Below the pieces are notes generated by a model, which saw nothing but the letters and a program-made list of their open reading frames with translations, was not told where the DNA came from and made no database searches. A stretch of DNA of 64,000 nucleotides from Thermothelomyces thermophilus ATCC 42464. Taxonomy: Eukaryota; Ascomycota; Sordariomycetes; Sordariales; Chaetomiaceae. Made by a program: the position numbers and the translations under genes. Position 1 is the stretch's first letter. Every line of letters starts with the position of its first letter. Of this stretch, positions 13,204-21,273 are shown in pieces. The stretch covers positions 1,488,001-1,552,000 of the forward strand of contig NC_016477.1 in assembly GCF_000226095.1 (NCBI RefSeq), in the 5' to 3' direction.

Positions 13204-13377
13204 TCACAATCACAGTACTCATACCAAGCATTGCTGATTACTGTGAGAGACAACTCTAAGTGTTGTTGTGAACCCTTTGGCTTCACCGAATCCCTCAGAC
13301 GACCTGCCTGCTTGTCCTGCTTCACCCACCTCCGTCTGGACCCTTTCAGAAGAAGTCTGAGTTGGGTTCGTCACACG

Positions 13378-13388
13378 TTGTTACCACT
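13378..13388 (+). promoter_or_regulatory. Primer-binding site, self-priming type
   Basis: TTGTTACCACT, two bases after the 5' LTR end. It is the perfect reverse complement of 13193-13203. I do not recognise a 3' tRNA end matching it, which favours self-priming over tRNA priming. Confidence 0.65.
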
Positions 13389-13402
13389 CCCTTTGTTCTG
13401 TC

Positions 13403-15664
13403 ATGGTTCAGAACGGAGGAGACCTCGACCTCGACACCGACATGGATACCAACGTCACGGCCGAACAACTGCTCGCCCAGCTTGGTCAACTCCAGCAGCG
13501 GATCCAGGAGTTGGACCAGAGAGACAAGGCTGCTCAAGCTCGAATCAAGGAACTCGAGAACCGCGAAAAGTACTCGCAGAAGTTGGTCAACGAGGCCTAC
13601 GCCAAAATCGAGGCACTCGAGGGCGCCAAAGCGAAGCGCATCAAGATCGAACCACCTGGCAAATACGGAGGAACCAAGGAGGATCTCGCAGGATTCTTGA
13701 CAAACCTCCGATCCTACTTCCGGCTCAATGACGACAAGTTTCCGGACGACAAAGCCAAAGTCCTCTACGCAGCCACGAGACTAGAGGGCAAGGCACTCAG
13801 ATGGTTCGAGCCTACGTGGAACGACTATCTCACCGAGGAAGACGAAGACGACCGAGACGCGTTCACGCAGGCAGTCTTTCGATCCTACGACCGTTTCGAA
13901 GAAGAGCTTCGGAAGGTCTTTGGCGACAAAGACGAGAAAATCCATGCGCAAGAAAGACTCGCCAATCTCCGACAGACCAAGTCAGCAGCCTCCTACGCCG
14001 CACAGTTCAGACAGGACATGCTCAAGTCTCAGCTTAACGACGAGGCGTTGATGCAATTGTTCTATAACGGCTTGAAGGAAAAGGTCAAGGACGAGCTGTA
14101 CAAGTACGATCGGCCTGAGACTCTGGACGAATACATCGCGCAGGCCATCAGGATCGATGATCGACTCTACGCACGAGAGCAGCAGAAACGAGGTCGAATG
14201 AACGGAACCACGGTTAAGGCCAACGACAAGAAAAAGCGAGCGTACGTCAGTACCTCGTACGGGACGCACCCCGGAGCCATGGATGTGGATGCAGCGCAGA
14301 AGCAGGACCAGAAGAAGACGGCCAAAGACAAGTCTAATGTTACCTGCTACAACTGCGGAAAGAAAGGGCACTACAAGCGAGAATGCCGAAGCCCGAAGAA
14401 AGAATGGAAACCAACCCCTGGAAAGGAAATTGCGGCCATCGACGAAACCACCAAGGACGTCATCGAAGTAGCGGCCACGAGCTACGAAGACAAGGGCAGT
14501 GACACGGACAGTCTCGGACACGACGGCAACGGTGAAGACGAACAAGCACCGTACTCCGAACTGGTCACTGTGGACCCAGAGACAGGTCTTGCCGAATGGG
14601 ACATGGCAGGAGAATATGCACCGCCAGTTTCGATTCTCCCAGCCTTGAGGCAGTGGGGTTTCACAGTCACGCAGAGGCGGGATGGATCGTGGACAACCGA
14701 CACCCAAGGAATCGAAAGACCCGGACCCAATGCTCTATTCCTCCAGGAACGAATCGAATGGTACCGCAACGAAGTTTTCCGACTCAACACGGAACTGCGC
14801 GAACGGGATGGGCGCTTGACTCGACTCGCCCAGCAGAGCGAAGAGATGAAGGACGAAATGAGGGAACTCCGACGTATCGTGGAAGCCATCAAAGGAGAAC
14901 AGCCTGTGACATATGATGGGCCCGATAGCTACGCCGAGTACCTTGACGATCAGCAACTCAGCAACGACGTGCGGAACCCAGAATACCAGTTCATGCGCGC
15001 GAACCGCGGAAAAGACGAACGCACGTGGGAAAGCTACTGGAAGAAACACTCCTATGTCAGCACTGGAGTACCTACGGTCCACGTACAATGGGAAGGATTC
15101 GGGAAAGAATTCCAATACCTCCCAGGCGACGCCATGCGACTGCACCCTCGACACGAGGCACATGCGCAAGTGCCCTGGTTTCAGTGTGTGGCACACGAAT
15201 GTCGATATCACTTCCGCGACAAATTCGAAAACAATCATTGGCCGACCCGACAGGAAAACGGGGACGGAGGCTTACGCCCTGTGGAATGGGTCTACGATGC
15301 AGGAAACAGAGCGGCCGAATTGCTCTGGAAGATCGAAGCCCGCAATTCAGAAAGCATCACGATAGTTCCAAGACGAGCCTGGCCTAGGCACTGCGGAACC
15401 GGACGAGACACATGGGACTCGTGCTGGAGCAACGATTGCCTCTATCACGCGGACGAAAAGAAATTGCGAATTCGGGAGCTTCAGACGAAGCTATGGCACG
15501 CACGACGGAAAGCAGAACGGACCCAATGGTGGGAAGCCGCAAGCACTCAATGGCTCACGGAAATGAGCACGATCGACGAAGCCGCTATCAGCCGAACAAC
15601 CGAAGAGGTCAGCACTGACCTGGGAAACGGGTCAGGGCCCTTCGAGGGGCCCGGAAACCATTAA
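13403..15664 (+). CDS. gag: Gag polyprotein of element D (753 aa)
   Basis: Structural protein that forms the cytoplasmic virus-like particle and packages element RNA. Residues about 20-85 are a heptad-rich coiled coil (repeated LAQLGQLQQRIQEL-type sequence). Residues about 95-260 resemble the retrotransposon Gag capsid domain (YFRLNDDKFPDDKAKVLYAA region). A CCHC zinc knuckle follows at C315, C318, H323 and C328. Unusually, about 340 residues come after the knuckle, with a second Cys/His-rich stretch (C595, H598, C600, H603 and H663, C664, C674, C679, H682) of unknown role. The ATG at 13403 is 15 bases past the primer-binding site and is the first in frame. Translation ends at TAA 15662 or shifts into Pol at 15622-15628. 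Much longer than typical chromovirus Gag. Confidence 0.93.
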   Translation: MVQNGGDLDLDTDMDTNVTAEQLLAQLGQLQQRIQELDQRDKAAQARIKELENREKYSQKLVNEAYAKIEALEGAKAKRIKIEPPGKYGGTKEDLAGFLTNLRSYFRLNDDKFPDDKAKVLYAATRLEGKALRWFEPTWNDYLTEEDEDDRDAFTQAVFRSYDRFEEELRKVFGDKDEKIHAQERLANLRQTKSAASYAAQFRQDMLKSQLNDEALMQLFYNGLKEKVKDELYKYDRPETLDEYIAQAIRIDDRLYAREQQKRGRMNGTTVKANDKKKRAYVSTSYGTHPGAMDVDAAQKQDQKKTAKDKSNVTCYNCGKKGHYKRECRSPKKEWKPTPGKEIAAIDETTKDVIEVAATSYEDKGSDTDSLGHDGNGEDEQAPYSELVTVDPETGLAEWDMAGEYAPPVSILPALRQWGFTVTQRRDGSWTTDTQGIERPGPNALFLQERIEWYRNEVFRLNTELRERDGRLTRLAQQSEEMKDEMRELRRIVEAIKGEQPVTYDGPDSYAEYLDDQQLSNDVRNPEYQFMRANRGKDERTWESYWKKHSYVSTGVPTVHVQWEGFGKEFQYLPGDAMRLHPRHEAHAQVPWFQCVAHECRYHFRDKFENNHWPTRQENGDGGLRPVEWVYDAGNRAAELLWKIEARNSESITIVPRRAWPRHCGTGRDTWDSCWSNDCLYHADEKKLRIRELQTKLWHARRKAERTQWWEAASTQWLTEMSTIDEAAISRTTEEVSTDLGNGSGPFEGPGNH
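15622..15652 (+). promoter_or_regulatory. Programmed -1 ribosomal frameshift site (gag-pol)
   Basis: The heptamer GGGAAAC at 15622-15628 is read in the gag frame as G GGA AAC, a classical X XXY YYZ slippery site. Slipping back one base gives GGG AAA in the pol frame, which is open from 15619. After a 6-base spacer comes a hairpin: GGGCCC (15635-15640) pairs with GGGCCC (15647-15652), a T-G wobble closes the top, and the loop is TCGA. Six consecutive GC pairs make this a strong block. Pol has no nearby ATG, so this is the likely route of Pol synthesis. Confidence 0.85.
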
Positions 15665-18600
15665 CGCCCGTGCAGCGGCAAGTGGTAGCGCAGTACAGGA
15701 GGAACTGGCGCAAGGGACCACTATATCGAGACCTCCCGGCAGAAACATGGGAAATCGCTGCAATCTTTGGACGACGGCGGCAAGACAAGCGACTGTGGAT
15801 AACAGCACAATGGAGACAGCACGAAATGCTCGCACTAGTGGACAGTGGAGCAGAGATGAATCTGATTTCGCCGACACTTGTGAATCAGCTACGGATACCC
15901 TGGAGAATGAAGCGGAAGCATGGCATAGTCAAAGGGCCATTTCCGACGCAATGGGTACGCAGAGAGACCGAACCGATCGACATCACTGTGGCAGGGAAGA
16001 CCACAGCAGTCGTATTCAGCATCGTGGACATGGGCAACGACAAAGACATGATATTGGGGTTACCATGGCATGAAGATTACGACCCGGACATCAGCTGGAA
16101 GAATGGTGGCCACCTGCGACCCCGAACGGAGTCGTATTCGACCAGCAAGATGGGGAGCGCGCAAGGATCGCGAGCGGACGATGCTCAAGGAAAGGCATGT
16201 CCTACGGATCCACCGCAAGAGACGGACAGTGGCAGGCAGACCACTACGGACTCTGGAAGAGGCGGCACAACGACATCGATATTGCGACAGGAGGAACGAG
16301 CTGAATCGCCGATAGCTGTTCTCTCCGTTGACGAATGCGGAGCACTGCAATTGGAGCAGTGGGTTGAGACAGGAGAAATCGCCAGTATCGCCATGGACGG
16401 AACCAAGTTCGCATACTATCAGAAAACCGAGAGACGAGACAAGACTGGGGAAGTACCGAAGGAGTATGAGGGACACCCAGCATTCGAACCGAAACATCTG
16501 GAAGGATTACCAGAACACGGCCCATGGGATCACGAGATCAAGCTCAAGGAAGGAGCACGACTGAAGTTCTTCAAGATTTACCACACGAGCCAGACGCAGA
16601 ACGAAGAACTTAAGCGATATTTGGAGGAGAACCTTCGAAGAGGACATATCCGCCCGTCGACATCGCCAGCAGGCTACCCAATCCTGTTTGTGCCAAAGAA
16701 AGACGGAAAGCTACGGTTATGTGTCGACTATCGGCAACTCAACGAACAGACCGTGAAAAACCGATACCCGTTACCGCTGATCTCACGGCTCCGAGATCAG
16801 TTGGCAGGAGCCCAATATTTCACGCGTCTTGACTTGCCATCGGCCTACAACCACATACGGATCAAAGAAGGCGACGAGTGGAAAACGGCCTTTAGGACAC
16901 CCTATGGCCACTACGAGTACCTCGTCATGCCATTCGGACTTACGAACGCGCCGGCAACGTTCCAAGCCCTGATTGATCAAGCTATCCAACCCTTTCTCGA
17001 CAAATTTGCGGTATGTTATCTCGACGACATACTCATCTTCTCCAAGACGATGGACGAACACCGGAGGCACGTGAAAGCAGTGCTGGACGCGCTGCACGCG
17101 TACAAGCTATCAGTCAACAAGGAAAAGAGCGAATTCCATGTCAGGAAGACAGTCTTTTTGGGATACGAAATATCCCCCGGACAAATCCGGATGGAACCTT
17201 CAAAGGTTGAAGCCATCAAGAATTGGCCACAACCAGCGTCAGCCACGGAAGTACGAAGTTTCATCGGATTTGCGAACTTCTACCGGATGTTCATCAGGAA
17301 CTTTGGAGCGATCGCACGACCTTTGCACGAACTCACCAAGAAGAATGCTGAATTCCAATGGGAAGAGCAACACGAGCAAGCATTCACGCAAATCCGCGAC
17401 GCCATTACCGAAGATCCAGTACTGGTACTGCCAGACCCCAAGAAGCCATTCGAGGTGGAAACGGACGCTTCAGACTACGCCATCGGAGGACAATTGGGAC
17501 AACGAGACGAACAAGGGAAGCTACATCCTGTAGCCTTCTTTTCAAAGAAGCTCGACGGACCACGTCTCAATTATCCGATCCACGACGAGGAACTACTTGC
17601 GATTGTCGAAGCTTTCAAGGAATGGCGACCATACCTCAGCGGCACGATTGAACCGGTACAAGTGTATACGGATCACAAGAACTTGCGATACTTCACGACG
17701 ACGAAGGAACTCAACGGACGACAAATACGATGGGCAGAATTCCTCGCGGAATTCAACTTCGAGATCCGCTACAAGAAGGGCAAAGAAAACGCACGAGCAG
17801 ACATTTTAAGCCGACGAACGGATCACACGAAAGGACGAACGGGAACAACACCACCGTTGTTCAAGGAACGAACAGACGGGACGTTGCACCACGAAACGCA
17901 GACACCCGTGGAAGATGATCCACTTGACTCGTTCCTAGAATGCTGCGCAATCTTTCGAGAGGAAAGGATCAACGAGGCACAGTATCAAGCAGCACCCGGA
18001 CCAGTGGTACCTGACGGAGTGGAAGAAAGAGATGGGAAACTCTGGTACCGAGACAAAGCGTACATCCACGACAAGGATCAACAGCTGCGAATGATTCGAG
18101 AACTCCACGAATCAAAACTCGGAGGACACAAAGGAGTCACGAAGACTGTCGCACAAGTCAAGAAGCACTACGACTTTCCACAGTTAACGGCACGAGTTAA
18201 GGAAGTCGTACGGAACTGCGACATCTGCAATCGGAGCAAAACGGCACGACACAAGCCGTACGGGCTACTTCAGCCACTACCAACAGCTGACAAACCATGG
18301 AGTTCAGTTGCGATGGACTTCATCACGAAGCTGCCAGAATCCAAGGACACAGCCACAGGAGTGACCTACGACAGTATTCTTACTGTAGTAGATCGCCTGA
18401 CTAAGTGGGCATATTTCTTTCCCTACAAGGAGTCCTGGACAGCGGAACAGTTGGCAGACGTGATCTATCGGCAAGTTGCATCAGTGCATGCTTGGCCGCA
18501 AGAATGGATCACCGACAGAGACACCAAGTTCGCATCGAAGTTCTGGCAAGCGTTAATGCAACGATTAGGCGTCAACAGCAAGCTGTCAACGGCATATCAC

Positions 18601-19413
18601 CCGCAGACCGACGGACAAACGGAGCGACTAAACCAAGTTGTTGAGCAATACCTCCGCTCTTACGTCGATTACCAACAAGACGACTGGGTCATGCTGTTAC
18701 CAACAGCACAACTCGCCTACAACACGACGCCGACAGAAACGACCAAAGTCACACCGTTCTTCGCGAACTACGGATATGAAGCAGACCTTAGGCAAGGACC
18801 AGAGGTCACAGTGCCGAGAGCAGCAGTCAAAGCAGAACAGATGCACGCACTGCATGAAAAGCTCAAAAAGGAACTCGAGTTTGTCAAGACCAGAATGAAG
18901 AACTACTACGACAAACACAGGCTCGAGGGACCTCGCCTAGAGAGGGGAGACAAAGTCTACCTGATCGCACGAAACTTGCAAACCAAACGACCAAGCACGA
19001 AGCTGGACTTCAAGAAGGTCGGACCCTTCGTTATCAAAGAACGAATCTCGACATCCAACTACCGACTATCGTTACCGTCATCTATGCGACTACGGACGGA
19101 TGTTTTTCATATTTCACTTCTCGAACCAGCACCAAAGAACGCCAAGGTTGCCACGCACATCGAAGCAGAGGACGAAGAGGAAGAATGGGACGTCGAAGAA
19201 ATTCTGGATTCACGCATCATCAACGGGGAACTGCAGTACCTGGTCAAATGGCTTGATTTTGGACCAGAGGACAACTCATGGGAACCAGTCAAGAATTTGA
19301 ACTGCCCTGAGAAACTGGAACAGTTCCACCGGCAGAATCCGGATCGACCAAAGGAAAACCCGGGACAGAACCAAAGACGGCGCCCCAGTCGACAGCATCG
19401 ACGGCATCATTAA
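15628..19413 (+). CDS. pol: Pol polyprotein of element D (protease, RT, RNase H, integrase, chromodomain)
   Basis: Translated as a Gag-Pol fusion of about 2003 residues after the -1 shift. The frame has no early ATG (a GTG lies at 15670). Residues counted from 15670: aspartic protease LVDSGAE with D58; reverse transcriptase with YLDD at 450-453; RNase H TDASD at 598-602; integrase zinc finger H813, H820, C850, C853; catalytic triad D883, D949, E985, giving the expected 35-residue D-to-E spacing; C-terminal chromodomain from about W1173 (WDVEEILDSR, YLVKWLDF). It copies the RNA into DNA and inserts it. The chromodomain probably guides integration to particular histone marks, as known for chromoviruses. 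No internal stops or frameshifts. The last 125 bases overlap the antisense gene. Confidence 0.96.
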   Translation, partial: RVRALRGARKPLTPVQRQVVAQYRRNWRKGPLYRDLPAETWEIAAIFGRRRQDKRLWITAQWRQHEMLALVDSGAEMNLISPTLVNQLRIPWRMKRKHGIVKGPFPTQWVRRETEPIDITVAGKTTAVVFSIVDMGNDKDMILGLPWHEDYDPDISWKNGGHLRPRTESYSTSKMGSAQGSRADDAQGKACPTDPPQETDSGRQTTTDSGRGGTTTSILRQEERAESPIAVLSVDECGALQLEQWVETGEIASIAMDGTKFAYYQKTERRDKTGEVPKEYEGHPAFEPKHLEGLPEHGPWDHEIKLKEGARLKFFKIYHTSQTQNEELKRYLEENLRRGHIRPSTSPAGYPILFVPKKDGKLRLCVDYRQLNEQTVKNRYPLPLISRLRDQLAGAQYFTRLDLPSAYNHIRIKEGDEWKTAFRTPYGHYEYLVMPFGLTNAPATFQALIDQAIQPFLDKFAVCYLDDILIFSKTMDEHRRHVKAVLDALHAYKLSVNKEKSEFHVRKTVFLGYEISPGQIRMEPSKVEAIKNWPQPASATEVRSFIGFANFYRMFIRNFGAIARPLHELTKKNAEFQWEEQHEQAFTQIRDAITEDPVLVLPDPKKPFEVETDASDYAIGGQLGQRDEQGKLHPVAFFSKKLDGPRLNYPIHDEELLAIVEAFKEWRPYLSGTIEPVQVYTDHKNLRYFTTTKELNGRQIRWAEFLAEFNFEIRYKKGKENARADILSRRTDHTKGRTGTTPPLFKERTDGTLHHETQTPVEDDPLDSFLECCAIFREERINEAQYQAAPGPVVPDGVEERDGKLWYRDKAYIHDKDQQLRMIRELHESKLGGHKGVTKTVAQVKKHYDFPQLTARVKEVVRNCDICNRSKTARHKPYGLLQPLPTADKPWSSVAMDFITKLPESKDTATGVTYDSILTVVDRLTKWAYFFPYKESWTAEQLADVIYRQVASVHAWPQEWITDRDTKFASKFWQALMQRLGVNSKLSTAYHPQTDGQTERLNQVVEQYLRSYVDYQQDDWVMLLPTAQLAYNTTPTETTKVTPFFANYGYEADLRQGPEVTVPRAAVKAEQMHALHEKLKKELEFVKTRMKNYYDKHRLEGPRLERGDKVYLIARNLQTKRPSTKLDFKKVGPFVIKERISTSNYRLSLPSSMRLRTDVFHISLLEPAPKNAKVATHIEAEDEEEEWDVEEILDSRIINGELQYLVKWLDFGPEDNSWEPVKNLNCPEKLEQFHRQNPDRPKENPGQNQRRRPSRQHRRHH

Positions 19414-19999
19414 TCTGTGACGAGGGCATAGCAGGCGTCTCTTGCCGCTCAACCTCCTCCAACTCGTCCAAGGTCGACAGACCACGCGCCACCATGTCGG
19501 CACCTTTCTCCACCAAAAACTCCTTCTGCTGACGAAGACGCCGGAGCCGCGCAAGCTTTTCGGACAACTCGCGCTGGGCTTCTTCCAGACGGCGTTGAGA
19601 TTCATCCAGCTCAAGTTCGGCACGACGTTCAGCATCCTTGATACGACGCTGCTCCTGGAGAATGCGATCCACTAGAACGAACATCAGGAATCACATTCAA
19701 AAAAAAAAAAAAAAAAAAAAGAAGAAGAAAACGTGCTTACAGGAAGAAAGCGGTATGCCAGAGCCATCGCAAGAACGACCTCGACGAACGCAGGCTTCGC
19801 AACGCTTCGTACGCGCGATCATTTTGCAAACGAGGCCTTGCGACGCGCACCAAGAGCAAGGCATAACGACAAAACCGTTCTCAGCGATGTTCTGAGCAAG
19901 GGAAGCACGGTAACGTGCAGAATGCGACTTCCGTTTCTCTATCGGCATTTTGTCAACATGACGACCACGACGCAGAAACAGGGAGAATGCAGTACTCAC
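19289..19999 (-). CDS. Spliced antisense gene of element D: Cys-rich, coiled-coil protein (about 213 aa)
   Basis: Runs opposite to gag-pol. Exon 1 (19999-19741) encodes 86 residues with MPCSWC, a further Cys, KRCEAC and RSC, a compact cluster spaced like a small zinc-binding domain. The intron, 19740-19672 (69 bp), starts GTAAGC, ends TTCTAG and contains a long T tract. It splits a codon after its first base. Exon 2 (19671-19289) joins in frame and begins LDRILQEQRRIKDAERR. It is a charged coiled coil of about 50 residues and then has an LDELEEVERQ motif and an acidic tail ending QGSSNS. The gene lies between pol and the 3' LTR and overlaps the chromodomain end of pol. Damaged homologues with the same intron position exist in other subfamilies here. 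Function unknown; a regulatory or Gag-interacting role is only a guess. An alternative start is Met18. Confidence 0.75.
19699..19720 (+). repeat. Homopolymer (A)22
   Basis: A run of 22 A on the plus strand. On the minus strand it is a T tract inside the intron of the antisense gene, where it can serve as the pyrimidine-rich stretch. Likely to vary in length. Confidence 0.95.
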
Positions 20000-20060
20000 A
20001 AGCGAAGGGTTGTTGGCGCTATTTGAAACGGCCTAAGAGGGCTTTCGGGTCGAAAGCCTT

Positions 20061-20075
20061 GAAGGAGGGGCATCG
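20061..20075 (+). promoter_or_regulatory. Polypurine tract of element D
   Basis: gaaggaggggcatcg immediately precedes the 3' LTR. It is the expected RNase H-resistant primer for plus-strand DNA synthesis. Equivalent tracts (aaagagggggcatcg) precede the 3' LTRs of C and I. Confidence 0.85.
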
Positions 20076-20523
20076 TGTCACGAATAAGCACATGGGCGGC
20101 CTGGCAGGCTGCAGCCAGGACGCGGGACATTCCGACAGCCAATCACTTGACGGACCAATCAGAAGATTATCACCGCCAAGACTAAGGTCTTCACTGGTGA
20201 TAATAACATGTCACCGTCGACAACGCAGAATCACGAAGTGAAAGGAGGAGTGGTACTGGTGATAACTATTGAAGAAGGACAGACAATTGTGTATATATAG
20301 CTAGCTAGTCACTCGTTATGGTGGACTCTGGGAGTTCACCAGTGGTAACAATCACAATCACAGTACTCATACCAAGCATTGCTGATTACTGTGAGAGACA
20401 ACTCTAAGTGTTGTTGTGAACCCTTTGGCTTCACCGAATCCCTCAGACGACCTGCCTGCTTGTCCTGCTTCACCCACCTCCGTCTGGACCCTTTCAGAAG
20501 AAGTCTGAGTTGGGTTCGTCACA
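20076..20523 (+). repeat. Element D 3' LTR (448 bp)
   Basis: I find no difference from the 5' LTR over 448 bases. It is followed by the duplicated target tttct, after which element B's pol resumes. Confidence 0.96.
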
Positions 20524-20528
20524 TTTCT

Positions 20529-21273
20529 TCTGTCTCAACCTACTACTCTAGTTACAATGCTCCGCATTCGTCAACAGAAAGAATAGCTATCGGCGGTTTA
20601 GCTTGTTCCTTCTATCGTAACGTCAGTATCGATATACCGCTTCTTCTAGAGTCTATAGTAGTCTGCCTACTACTATCCGTCTCTTATAGTAGATCTATAG
20701 GATATGCCTTCCCCTAAGTATCGTCTGCTTGCGATCCTTATATACTCTCTATCTCGCTAGTTAAATATAACTCTATTCGGGGTTATAGGTAGCTACTATT
20801 CTTCTAGCTAATGTCCGGGTTGTAATCTTCATACTATAGTAACCTTAATATTATATCTTTATCGTTACCTATGTCTACGATACTAAATATAACTACTATA
20901 ATCTTCCCTACTATAGTAATGTCAATTAGTTTAGTCTCCCTATATACCTATTATATTAGAAATAGCCCCTTGACTATACTATACTTCTACTTTATTTTCT
21001 AGGGTATCTGTAGCTAATTTATAAGTATTGGCGAAATTAGGTTTATCTCTGCTCTACTATCTACTAGTATGAGCATTTCGTACCATTTCCATTATATTGT
21101 TATCTATAATCGCTTATCTTGCCGTTGTCATCTAAAGATTGCAGCGATTTCCTATGTTTCTGCCGGGAGGTCTTGATATAGTAGTCTCTTACGCCAGTTC
21201 CTCCTATACTACGCTACCACTCTCTGCTATATAGGCGTAAATGATTTTCGGGCCCCTTGAAGGGCCCTAACCC
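20529..21273 (-). pseudogene. Element B pol, N-terminal part (protease), RIP-mutated
   Basis: Reverse complement of the start of pol, from the frameshift hairpin (GGGCCC copies near 21250-21270) through the protease region. It ends at the D insertion. The plus-strand ORF at 20379-20717 is a shadow running from D's LTR into this fragment. Confidence 0.88.

Larger units (their letters stand above)
12928..13375 (+). repeat. Element D 5' LTR (subfamily 1, 448 bp)
   Basis: Starts TGTCACGAAT, ends TTCGTCACA and has the usual TG...CA ends. The U3 part (to about 13140) is unique to subfamily 1. From the TATA region on it matches the LTRs of all other copies. Confidence 0.96.
12928..20523 (+). mobile_element. 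Element D: intact, un-RIPed Ty3/Gypsy chromovirus
   Basis: A 7596-bp element with 448-bp LTRs that I find identical on reading, and a perfect duplication tttct at 12923-12927 and 20524-20528. It interrupts element B's pol in reverse orientation. Both coding frames are open over their full length, and the base composition is balanced, unlike the TA-rich copies around it. The order is LTR, self-priming site, gag, frameshift site, protease-RT-RNase H-integrase-chromodomain, antisense gene, polypurine tract, LTR. The D,D(35)E integrase plus chromodomain places it in the chromoviruses, and the priming arrangement resembles the Tf1/sushi group. It is probably capable of transposition, although no activity can be shown from sequence. 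Confidence 0.97.

Noticed and set aside
13982-15238. Minus-strand ORFs of up to 241 codons over D gag, with shorter counterparts in RIPed copies (for example 3256-3504, 35013-35270 and 47555-48004)
   Set aside because: They lie exactly opposite gag and simply mirror its codon pattern. There are no splice signals or start context, unlike the 3' antisense gene.
19276-19635. A 119-codon minus-strand ORF in another frame over the antisense gene's second exon
   Set aside because: It lacks the conservation with element G that supports the chosen frame.
19699-19720. (A)22 as the tail of a retroposed or LINE sequence
   Set aside because: No target duplication or element end beside it, and it lies inside the intron of the antisense gene.
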